A stretch of DNA of 64,000 nt from Trifolium pratense (Eukaryota > Streptophyta > Magnoliopsida > Fabales > Fabaceae), in the NCBI RefSeq assembly GCF_020283565.1, contig NC_060064.1, forward strand, positions 20,046,337 through 20,110,336, written 5' to 3'. Below the pieces are notes generated by a model, which was given only the letters and a program-made list of their open reading frames with translations, was not told the DNA's origin and ran no database searches. The position numbers and the translations under genes were made by a program. The stretch's first letter is position 1. Each line of letters starts with the position of its first letter. Below are positions 1 through 9,708 of this stretch, one piece after another.

Positions 1-1923
1 CTAGTATTTATTCGACACAAATAAAAGAAGAAACATGTGTAACAAATACATTGATTTCTTTTAACCACTCATGCTCAAATAGTAAATCTTTATTTCACAA
101 ATAAACACAAAATTAACCATGTAATGAAAAATATTTGTGACAGAGGAGGATACAGAGGGCCACTTGCAATAGAACACAAATTGGAAAACTAAGTAAACTT
201 AAAATCTTTCACAAGTTTAGGCCTGCTCTTACATATTTTGCGGTGAGGATTTCAGGACCAGCATAGATTTCCTTCAAATTTTATGGTAGCAAAACATACA
301 TCAGTATAATGATAAGAACACTAGCTAGAGTAACTAGTTGGAACTCAAAGTCTCTTATACAATCAAATCATTTCATAATAGTTGGTAATTTTATGGTACA
401 CAGCCACTCATGCTCAAAACATTACCTGTTGTGAGATGCAAGACTCTTCACTGACGGAGGTGAGGCGGCGAAGCCAGAGAAGCCAGAGAGTAGCTGCGTT
501 ATCACGGTGGCAGACAGTTTCAACTGCAGCGGAAATGGTGGAGTTCACGGCTGCGTTTTCATTGCTTCTGCGTTTTCTATGCTCAAACGGAGTTTGTTTG
601 AAACTGCGTTTTCTAAAGTCTTCGCCAGAGGAAAAAAAATAATTTAAAATAAAAGCTCCAGATTGAAATATTAGTGCGGGAACGCGAAAATATGACTTTA
701 TTTTTCCTTGGCGGTTAACGTAACAAACTAGAATTACTTTTCTATAATTTTTTTTTTTTTATAATCACTTTTCTATAAATTTGATTGCATTTGAAACTTA
801 ATCCATCTTCCAAACACTTAATTATCATTTATCCGCACAATTATTTTTTTTCTTGTACAAAATAAATACAGTAATTTTGTTTTATATAATTTTAATTTTC
901 ATAGATTTTTTAATCCGTCCCTGCTTCCACATAAATATATTTCGTGCTACATCAATCTTTGAAGCTAGGAATGAGGTATGTACCCCAGGCACAAGTGCAT
1001 TTTATTTTCGCTTGAAAGCTTTGTCTAATACGAAATTCAGTATTTTATATAATTTTTTTGTTAATTTCATGACTTGTATATGTGCAGTGTTTATTATTTA
1101 TAATAATGTTTCTTATAAAATATGATTAACTTAACATGATCAATATTTTTTGTGCTTCATTATCCTTTGAAGCTAGGAATGAGAAGTAACCAACCACATG
1201 TTTGATGAAATGCCCCAATGAAGAAAAGCTTTATTTGATTCTTCATACGTAGGAATATAGGTTTAAGATTTTTTTGTTCATATGCTTTATATTGTTAAGA
1301 AGATTGTGTTATGATAAAAAGTGTGTGATAATTATGCTCTGATGCAGGGTGTATTATGAGAAAACTGGAAAAAGGCAAACTCTGATGCTTTTGTAGGTTA
1401 TAGTATAAGTGAATATTCGAGCACTCTTTTTAATAGTATGGATCACTTTGGACTACCTCCATTGGTATTGCAAACATAATTACCAAGCTTGGCCATTTTA
1501 TCTTTCTTTTTTTAAGGAAACCATCAGCTTTCATTACCTAAATTCTTGAGTCAGAAACCAAATTGTGAGCATCGCTTTGATGCCTACAAGGTGCCTGTAT
1601 ACCCTTTGGCCCTTTGGTGTCACTATGAGACTGATTCTCGAGTCTGCAAAACGAGACAACCGGGTTTTTTTTCACACGGGATTGGATCTTCTCCCAAATG
1701 AGAGACTTCAGAAATCGAATTTGGGATTAGATCAACGATACATCACAGAAGTAATAATAAAGGCCTAGCTGAATAGAAGATCCTTACAAGAGAATTTTTA
1801 GCTTCAAAAGTACTTGTATGTAATTCATCATGTTACAAAATCAAAAATCTTCATAAAATCACACGCAAGTTGCAACTACAAGAACAATAACATTAAATTA
1901 ATGTCATTAATTAACACTCGGAT
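1..1923. other. Gene-free flank downstream of the first UGT
   Basis: No convincing gene is seen. The piece around 420-650 is more GC-rich than its surroundings. Read on the minus strand it ends in CAACAG followed by GTAATG, like a 5' exon with a splice donor of a gene lying left of the window, but its only short frame soon stops. The stretch from about 853 to 1500 is a copy of 7020-7620 and marks cluster duplication. Confidence 0.4.
853..1500. repeat. Duplicated UGT downstream flank, copy 1
   Basis: This stretch matches 7020-7620 almost throughout. Shared landmarks are 'aagctaggaatgaggtatgt' and 'tttgatgaaatgcccc'. Related but shorter matches lie at 6550-6975, 11670-11860 and 22540-22870. 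Each lies on the downstream (low-coordinate) side of a minus-strand UGT gene or relic, so it appears to have been carried along during tandem duplication of the UGTs. No open frame survives in it. Confidence 0.7.
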
Positions 1924-3429
1924 TCAATTATCTAATCTGGTTTTTTCATGTTCTCTAACAATCTTTAATGATTTCAGCTCATCAATCAACTGAATCAAGT
2001 TGTTGAAAGAGTGTCCACCTTCCTCTACAGTCCTCTTGGCAGCATCAGCGAGCTTTTTAGCTCTCATCCTCATCGTTTTTCCTTCTTGGCCACATCCCAT
2101 TAGAATCTCAACAGCCTTCACTATCTCTTCCCTTTTCACCACTACCTCCTCTTCAACAATGTTAAGTCCCGGCGCTTTCTCTTCAACAACGTTAAGCCAA
2201 AACTTGTTCACTTTTGATCCTACAGAAACTCCAATTTTCAAAGCATCAACAAGCAACTTCTCATTGTAAAATTGCTCAGCAAACATCGGCCATGTGATCA
2301 TCGGCAAACCAGCATTCACGCTTTCAAGAATCGAGTTCCAACCACAGTGAGTCACAATTCCACCTGTTGCAGGGTGATCCAATATCAGAAGCTGTGGTGC
2401 CCAGTTCCATATGACATAGCCCTTTTTGCTTTCTTTCACCCTTTTCTCAATATCATGCAAAAAATCTTCTCCACCCTTAACAACCAAGATAAAATTTGAA
2501 CCTGAATTTTCAAGTCCATAGGCTAGTTCAACAATCTGTTTATGAGAAAGCCTGGTAAGGCTTCCAAAACATACATAGATCACAGAATCATTTGGCTTAG
2601 AATTAAGCCAATTTGACAATTCTGAGTCTTTTCCAATGTTCATCTCCATGTTTCCCCTATTGGCCTTTCTTTCATCGTCATTGTTAATCCATGCTGAAAC
2701 TGGTCCTACACTCCAGGATTTGATTCCCATTGTAGTTTTACTAAGTGCCTCATAATTACTTTCTAGTTCATGAAAACTATTATATAGTGTTCCATAGCTT
2801 CTTTTCTCTGAATCATACATGTCAACAAATAAACCTGTGGCTGAAGTCTTCACCCTAATCCAATCAGCTAGCTGCAAAGGTGTCATCTCAATGGTATGAG
2901 GCAAACAAGGAATTGTAAATTTCTGTGTGTCAGAAACTAAATCATCATGAGGTCTATACTTTCTGACAAAATAGCTTGCACAATTGGAGAAGTAGCTTGA
3001 GCTGTAAAAGTAAATCCTTGGAATGTTAAGTTTTGCGGCTGATTCAACGGTCCAAGGATAAGCCATATCCGAGACAATACAATCTGGTTGAAGATCGTGA
3101 AGCATAATGTCAATTTGATGTTGTAGCATCATTATTCCACGAATTATTTTATCAATAATTTCATTCGAAGTTCCATCTTTGACATTTTCAACTCCTTCAG
3201 GGAGACCAACTTGAGCTGAAGGGAAGTGAATAAGTTGAGTTTTGATGGAGTATCCTGAATTGAAGTCACTGTCTATGGTTTTTTGGAATGTTGAAGCGTT
3301 GGCATGAGTAGCAATGATGGTAACATTAACACCTTGTTTGGCAAATAGTCTTGCTGTGTCTATCATGGGAATCATATGGCCAGGAGTTGGAAATGGAAGA
3401 AATATTACATGAAGTTTTTGAGCTTCCAT
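1924..3429 (-). CDS. UDP-glycosyltransferase, UGT73-type (copy 1)
   Basis: A single-exon gene for a 501-residue family 1 glycosyltransferase, the usual plant UGT length. It should transfer a sugar from a UDP-sugar to a small hydrophobic acceptor in the cytosol. Near the N-terminus the motif PTPGHMIPMID places the catalytic His at residue 18. The 44-residue PSPG donor-binding box starts at Trp343 (WAPQLLILDHP) and ends in Gln, which in this family usually goes with UDP-glucose. THCGWNS and the conserved Gly in the NAGLPM segment are intact. Compared with the other copies it carries about 10 extra residues after NKFWLN, apparently a short internal duplication (LNVVEE/LNIVEE). The start is chosen because all four paralogues begin at the same place (ME..QLHVIF). 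It resembles soyasapogenol glycosyltransferases (UGT73 group); the true acceptor cannot be read from sequence. Confidence 0.93.
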   Translation of the reverse strand: MEAQKLHVIFLPFPTPGHMIPMIDTARLFAKQGVNVTIIATHANASTFQKTIDSDFNSGYSIKTQLIHFPSAQVGLPEGVENVKDGTSNEIIDKIIRGIMMLQHQIDIMLHDLQPDCIVSDMAYPWTVESAAKLNIPRIYFYSSSYFSNCASYFVRKYRPHDDLVSDTQKFTIPCLPHTIEMTPLQLADWIRVKTSATGLFVDMYDSEKRSYGTLYNSFHELESNYEALSKTTMGIKSWSVGPVSAWINNDDERKANRGNMEMNIGKDSELSNWLNSKPNDSVIYVCFGSLTRLSHKQIVELAYGLENSGSNFILVVKGGEDFLHDIEKRVKESKKGYVIWNWAPQLLILDHPATGGIVTHCGWNSILESVNAGLPMITWPMFAEQFYNEKLLVDALKIGVSVGSKVNKFWLNVVEEKAPGLNIVEEEVVVKREEIVKAVEILMGCGQEGKTMRMRAKKLADAAKRTVEEGGHSFNNLIQLIDELKSLKIVREHEKTRLDN

Positions 3430-3489
3430 TGCTTTTGAAGTTTGTTCTGTAATCTTAATGAGATATAAATTTTTGTTCCTGAGATTTAC

Positions 3490-3498
3490 ATATAAAGA
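3490..3498 (-). promoter_or_regulatory. Probable TATA box of UGT copy 1
   Basis: Read on the minus strand, CTTTATATG lies about 65 bases upstream of the ATG. It is followed by the block CTCAGGAACAA, which recurs at the matching position upstream of UGT copy 2. The conserved spacing between paralogues supports a core promoter. Confidence 0.5.
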
Positions 3499-4178
3499 GA
3501 ATAACTTTCAAATAGATTGTTAACGAGAATGGATTCTCACAATTTTATTTTCTTCAGTTTCCTCAATTTTCTCAATCTCTACCTTTTTTTTTTTGGTAAA
3601 GACAATCTCTACCTTTTAATTCAACTTTTTCCTCTTTTTCTTTTCTCTCTCCTCACAAATCAATGGCTAAAATTCTACTATTTTCCTCATTTAATGGAGA
3701 GAATTCATTCTCATTGTTAACTATGTACACATACACATGGCCTATATTATAATATTGTAAAGCCTAAGCATCATCTATTATTTTTATGTTTAGGAGTTTC
3801 TCTCTCTTGATCACTTTCATATGTGGCATCCTCTCATTTATCATAATCTATGTGGCAACTTGTGAGAGCATGTTTTCCTATGTGGCAACCTTTGAGAACT
3901 TCAATAGAAATTATGTAATGTATGTACTCATATAAGGATTTTTTTTTTGGTGTCCTTCTCCGTCAAAATTTAATGCTAATTCAAAAATAATCATTCAAAA
4001 GGAAACAATTGAATACATTTCAATTTTTTTAATGACAATGTCAATTTTTACTTCTAATTTGATTATTTGAAATTTTATTCATTATTATTATTATTATATT
4101 ATATTTTAGAAACAAAGTCATTTTGTCCCATAATTTGTCAATTAGATAATTGCTATTAAATGACATTTATAATTTCGA

Positions 4179-6238
4179 TCTTCATTCTATTAATATAAAT
4201 AGCTGTGATTTGCAACAGATTTCACACACTATTGCAATTCAAAATTATACTTTTTGCAATCTTTTATCTCTATTCTTTTTTTGGGTGATTTCACTCTCAT
4301 TTCCTTCAACTTTTTCGTTGTTCTATTTTCTTCTTTCAATGTTTTTTTTTCAAGTTTAATATTATATAGTATATTTTTGTATTTTGATGCTATCCTTTTT
4401 TGTGCCTACAAGGAGATAATCTTCTTTTCTTATTTTACAGCAAGTGTTCGTTTTTTTTGTGCTTACAAGGAGATAATCTTCAACTTTTTTGTTGTTCTAT
4501 TTTCTTATTTTCGAAGATGTTATATGCATTTTTTTATATATATAAGCTTTGTATTTAAATGATGTTTATGATTAATCATAATTATACTAATTCTGAGCTA
4601 TAATTTTTTATTAGCAGGTCCATACGGAAGAACATATTGTTCGTTATTCAAATTAGGATTAGGTATTATCAACTAATGTTAAAGTTTTAAGTAATTATTT
4701 ATATTTTTTTTATATTTTATTGTCATTTTTTTTAATCATGTTTACTTATTAAAAAACACTTTTTGTTCATATTATTTTTTATTGGTGTAAATCATGCTTA
4801 TAAATATATTTTTTTTACTATTATTAATAAATGTTGTACTCTTTTTTTTACTCATTATTTTTTTGTTTGTCTAATTTTTCATGTGATATTTAACAAATAT
4901 ACTGATAAAATAATAGAAACTCCTCGAAGGACTATACTATAGAACGAATTGCTTATCAAAAAAAATTATATAGAACGAATTGGCCAAATGTGGAACTGAG
5001 AAATTGAAGGCTTAATATGTTTCAAAACAAAATTGAAGGCTTAAGAATCTCTGAACAAAAATACTCACCTTAAAAGGAATATAAAAAAAAATAAAAATAG
5101 TAATTTAATTGTTCACAAAAAAAGTTATTCTTAAACTTCATACATATCGAACAGAGAAAATGGTGTGATTGTCTGAAATATAAAAGAAATGAAGTAATTG
5201 ACTTCATAGATTATTTTTCTATTTTATTTTATTATTTTATTAATTTTATTAATAAAAAAAAGTTACATAGTGATTTATACCAAACATAATATTACAATAG
5301 GGGGTATTGATAAAAAAATAATCTACATGGAGGTATTAAGCAAAAAATAACTTACACGGGGTGGGACATACATTTGTAGATTTTATTATATAAAAAATAC
5401 GATAAATATCAATTGAAAGTAAGGAAAGTAATAATGATTTTATATATAAAAAAAAGAAAGAATTAAAAGTAATAATATCATGTATTACTTTGTTTTTATT
5501 TTCCAAACATCACTGTAAGATAAACAAATAGATAAATTTTTTAAAATTTGCACCATTAACAAATGAGATATGCATAACAAAATGATATAAATTTTTTTTG
5601 TGTCAAGCAAATGACATATAATTCTACCGTTCATTACACAAATGTGAAATTTTTTCACACGGGGACATGGGCTAAAATACTCCAGAAGAAAACAAATGTC
5701 TAAAGGAGAGAGATGACGATTAAGAACTAATATATATTAACCGTTAGATTAGTTTTTGCTTAATGACCTTTTTTATGAAAATAAAAGAACAAATATACGA
5801 ACATGTGGGTTGGGAACGGGGAGTGGAGTATCACTCTCCGTTCTACCATTTCTGCTTAAAATCTCCAAAATTTGGATCATTTATCATATTTAAATAAAGG
5901 GTCATGTTAACTTGTGCCCTAAGGACACATGTTAAGCTACCTAAAAATAGAAATATATAGTATTTAATGATACAAAGAATTTAATGTTTAGAGAATTGAA
6001 TACAACACAAGTTCAATAAATATTTTCCACATTTATCTTCTTAACATGTGCCTTAAGTGCACAAGTTAACATTCTCCTTAAATAAATTATTACATTAAAT
6101 ATAAAATTAATTTTACAAATAATTAAAAAAACCACAAAATATTGAAAATTTAATAATTCATATTTTTCATGTGTCAAAAAAATATCTATATTTTTCACTG
6201 AACATTAACCGTGCATTGGCACGGGTAAGTTATTCTAG
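4179..6238 (+). mobile_element. Candidate non-autonomous Helitron
   Basis: The 3' end is convincing. CCGTGC (6209-6214) pairs with GCACGG (6219-6224), and CTAG ends at 6238 followed by T, as expected for a Helitron terminus. The 5' end is a guess: TCTTCATTCTATTAATA begins at 4179 after an A. No helicase or Rep frame lies inside. A MITE (5899-6078) appears nested near the 3' end. The 3' terminus is much more secure than the 5' one. Confidence 0.4.
5899..6078. mobile_element. Short TIR MITE, family a, copy 1
   Basis: About 180 bases with inverted ends built from 'gttaacttgtgcc' and 'ggacacatgttaag', repeated in reverse at 6045-6077. It contains no gene. A second member with the same ends and a similar interior ('aaaaatagaa', 'tatttaatg') lies at 20159-20334. 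Confidence 0.65.
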
Positions 6239-6549
6239 TTATAATTTAATTGGCCACAAATAAAACAAGGTCTGCACACATTTAAATAATGAATTATATT
6301 GGCCTTTGGACTAAATAAAAGTAACATGTTGTGTTACTGCGTTCTCCACCCATCTTTGACATGTTACAATTTGATGCTTTCTCCGATTTTAAATATAAGT
6401 TAAAAAATCTTATTTAGTCTAAAAGGAGTTGTTGAATAGCGGTTTGATAAAATATTTTTATAATGCTTTTGTTAATTTCATGAGAAGCACATGCACTCAT
6501 TATTATTTATTATAATACTGATTACTAAAAAATATTATTAATTTAACAT

Positions 6550-6975
6550 AGCCACATGTTGTTTGATGAAATGCCCCAATGGAGTGAGGTTTATTTAACT
6601 TTTTATAAGTAGGAAGATGGGTTTATATTTTTTTATTTTACATTGTTAATAAGATTGCATTATGACAAAAATAAAGTGTGATAATTAAGCATGGTTTCTT
6701 TATAGTAGAATTAAAAAGAATTAATTTAACAATCTTGATGCTTTTGTAGGTTATAGTAGAATTGGATCACTTTGAAATACCTTCATTGGTATTGCTACTA
6801 ATCAAACTTTAACTGTGTTTGGGTTATGGATATGGTTAAAGGGTAGTCTTAGTTAGTTATAGGTTTGGAGATGTGATTTTAGGTTCAAAATTTGTAGGTT
6901 ATGAAAAAATCAATTAGAACATTGTTGAACCACCATCTGACCATCATATCATATGCTTTATCAAATGGTAACAGA
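6550..6975. repeat. Duplicated UGT downstream flank, copy 2a
   Basis: Shares 'tttgatgaaatgccccaatg', 'actgtgtttgggttatgga' and the 'ttgttgaaccaccat' end with 11670-11860 and 22540-22870. It is a non-coding relic of the unit that duplicated with the UGTs. It lies next to copy 2b (7020-7620), so part of the flank is present twice here. Confidence 0.65.
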
Positions 6976-7019
6976 AGCCATTACTAACTCATATTGTATC
7001 ATCCTAATGTAAAAAATAA

Positions 7020-7620
7020 ATACACTAATTTTGTTTTATATAGTTTTCATAGATTTTTTAGTCCGTCCCTGCTTCCGCACAAATATAATTTGTGCTTCAT
7101 CAATCTTTGAAGCTAGGAATGAGGTATGTATCCCAATACTCCTTCCTGTGTATGTGCAAGTGCATTTTATTTTCGCTTGAAAGATATGTCTAATACGAAA
7201 TTCAGTAATTTTATATAATGTTTTTGTTAATTTCATGACATGTATATGTGCACTGCTTATTATTTATAATAATGTTTCTTATAAAATATGATTAACTTAA
7301 CATGATGAATATTTTTTGTGCTTCATTAACCTTTGAAGCTAGGAATGAGAAGTAACAAACCACATGTTTGATGAAATGCCCCAATGGAGAAAAGCTTTAT
7401 TTGATTCTTCATACGTAGGGAGATAGGTTTAGATTTTTTTGTTCATATGGTTAATATTGTTAAAAAGATTGTGTTATGATAAAAAGTGTGTGATAATTAT
7501 GCTCTGATGCTGGATGTGTTATGAGAAAACTGGAACAGTGGAAACTCTGATGCATTTGTAGGTTATAGTAGAAGTGAATATTCAATCATGGTTTCTTTTT
7601 ACACGTACTTTTTCAAATAG
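7020..7620. repeat. Duplicated UGT downstream flank, copy 2b
   Basis: Near-identical to 853-1500. A 50-base direct duplication ('gataggaaagattcaccatt' and following) sits just beyond it at about 7862-7912 and 7936-7986. No coding frame is retained. Confidence 0.7.
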
Positions 7621-8297
7621 AACCAAATTCTTGATCCTACTCTCTTGGCTAAGCAAACCAAATTGCTAGCATTGAGTTTTATTGTCTACTAATGTGGATA
7701 ACAGAGGCCATTTGGTCTCACTATGAAACTAATCCTCGAGTTTGTAACGAGACATCCTTTTTTTTTTGACACCCGATTGGATTTAGGAATCGAATTTGGG
7801 TTATTTTCCTGGTGGTAAAGTCATGTTAACAACTCTCCTAACACAATTTTGGTACATAGGAAAGATAGGAAAGATTCACCATTTATATTGAGTTGTTTCT
7901 TCTCCTATGCAATCTTGAATTATGGAATCAATGGCAGATAGGAAAGATTCACCATTTATATTGAGTTGTTTCTTCTCCTATGCAATTTGTAGACTCCACC
8001 TCACTCCCAAATGCCTTTGGCAAGGATTGGATCCACAGTTATGTCTTCTTTCCCAAGCTATAATTAAAACTTCATCATTCTGATTATGGATAATGAATCA
8101 ATGTTGCAAGCTTAGCAGTGAGCCATTTCATCAAGTATCTTAGAATTTCAATTTAGGGTCTAACTCAATCCCACAAAACTGGTTATAAGATGAGAACTGT
8201 CCAAACTTTATAAGTACAATGAATCTGCTAGGGACTGAGCTTGAACTGGTATAGTTAGGCTTATAAACTTACATAAAGTACAGATTCATTTTGCTCT

Positions 8298-8446
8298 GAG
8301 TTAAGACAATTTAGCCGCTCTTCCTCTTCTCCAAGCTCCTCCATATGTCCCCTATTCTCCTACTTTTCATCATCCTTGTTAGCCGAAACTGGTCTTACAC
8401 TCCAAGATTTGATCCCTATTGTAGTTTTACTAAGTTTATCATAACC
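8298..8446 (-). pseudogene. UGT73-type fragment
   Basis: About 150 bases match the middle of the neighbouring UGT genes on the minus strand. The match corresponds to the segment from YEKLSKTT, through KSWSVGPVS, to the acidic stretch before LNWLNSKE. Six bases are missing after the GPVS motif relative to copy 3, and no frame continues on either side. It is an orphan internal fragment of a further UGT copy, not a functional gene. Confidence 0.75.
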
Positions 8447-8718
8447 CCGACTGCAATTTAAAACCACGAGCTCAACTATAACTTCCTATATTGATCAGTA
8501 AGAATACCAGTTTTGGGCGAATTATTGATCGAGAAGTTAGGAAGTGAGTACTTTTTCGCCCTTTAAAATATTCAAATTATTTGAATGATAGGGTAAAACA
8601 AAAAACTTAAATCAACCAATGAAAAATCACACAAGTAATAACAAATATCTAGATGAATATCAGATCGTTACATGAGAATTATTATTAGCTTCATAAGTAC
8701 TTGAATGTTGTTCATCAT

Positions 8719-9608
8719 TGTTAAGAAGTCCCACATCGGTTGAGAGATGGCCTGACTAAGTGTTTATAGCTTGGGCAACCCTCACCTTACAAGCCGGTTT
8801 TGTAAGGATGAGTTAGGCCCAATACCCATTTCTAAGATGGTATCAGAGCCTCTCCAAGATCCGTTGGGCCACCCGATATCGGGCCACCTACCATTTATAT
8901 CCGCGTACCAAGCCCAATAGCGCTGGACGCGAGGGGGTGTGTTAAGAAGTCCCACATCGGTTGAGAGATGACCTGACTAAGTGTTTATAGCTTGGGCAAC
9001 CCTCACCTTACAAGCCGGTTTTGTAAGGATGAGTTAGGCCCAATACCCATTTCTAAGAAGGCCCAATGGGCCTGAAGCGTGGACGATGCGGGAAGCCCAA
9101 CAATAGATCTAGGATAGGCTCTGATACCATCTCAGATTTTATATTGGGCCTAACTCATCCCTACAAAACCGGCTTGTAAAGTGAGGGTTGCCAAAGCTAT
9201 ATAAACGCTACACAGGCCATATCTCTTAGCAATGTGAGACTAAATCCACCCCTTCACACCCAACACAATGAAGGTGTTGGAGGCTGCTGCAATGAAGGCA
9301 ACTCAAATGCCGCAATTAGGCAGATGGGGCGGACCGCAATGAAGGCGGAATATCCAACAGGCCTGAGCGTGAGGGGGTGTGTTGGATATTCCGCCTTCAT
9401 TGCGGTCCGCCCCATCTGCCTAATTGCGGCATTTGAGTTGCCTTCATTGCAGCAGCCTCCAACACCTTCATTGTGTTGGGTGTGAAGGGGTGGATTTAGT
9501 CTCACATTGCTAAGAGATATGGCCTGTGTAGCGTTTATATAGCTTTGGCAACCCTCACTTTACAAGCCGGTTTTGTAGGGATGAGTTAGGCCCAATATAA
9601 AATCTGAG
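8719..9608. mobile_element. Composite TRIM retrotransposon
   Basis: The left part is a TRIM with two direct LTRs of about 119 bases (8719-8837 and 8940-9058, starting TGTTAAGAAG). A tRNA-Met primer site TGGTATCAGAGCC follows the first LTR at 8838, and a purine tract (gagggggtg) precedes the second. It runs straight into a reversed TRIM internal region with the primer-site complement just before 9131. Two inverted copies of another LTR follow (9131-9359 and 9380-9608). The whole block is flanked by ATCAT at 8714-8718 and 9609-9613, suggesting it inserted as one unit. No protein is encoded. Confidence 0.75.
9131..9608. repeat. 229-bp inverted LTR arms (foldback)
   Basis: The arms 9131-9359 and 9380-9608 are reverse complements with essentially no mismatch that I could find. 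They are separated by 20 bases that contain a polypurine tract. Each arm is a TRIM LTR starting TGTTGGATATTCCG and ending ATCTGAG. A transcript across it would fold into one long hairpin. The near-mirror frames on the two strands are a by-product, not genes. Confidence 0.9.
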
Positions 9609-9708
9609 ATCATTTTATTACAAAATAAAAAAGCTTCATAAAACCTACCAGCTGTAACTCCTAGAGCAATAGCATTAACCCAATGTCATTATTAATTAAT
9701 ACACCAAT

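Noticed and set aside
382..642. 86-residue plus-strand ORF
   Set aside because: It has no recognisable similarity and odd composition; the stretch may instead be a minus-strand 5' exon, which cannot be confirmed here.
8719..9058. Cassandra-type (5S-containing) TRIM
   Set aside because: The LTR shares the 'tcccacatcgg' motif common to several TRIMs, but I could not see a full 5S RNA promoter region.
9234..9505. Two overlapping 83-residue frames on opposite strands with nearly the same protein
   Set aside because: They are the mirror image produced by the inverted TRIM LTR arms, not genes.
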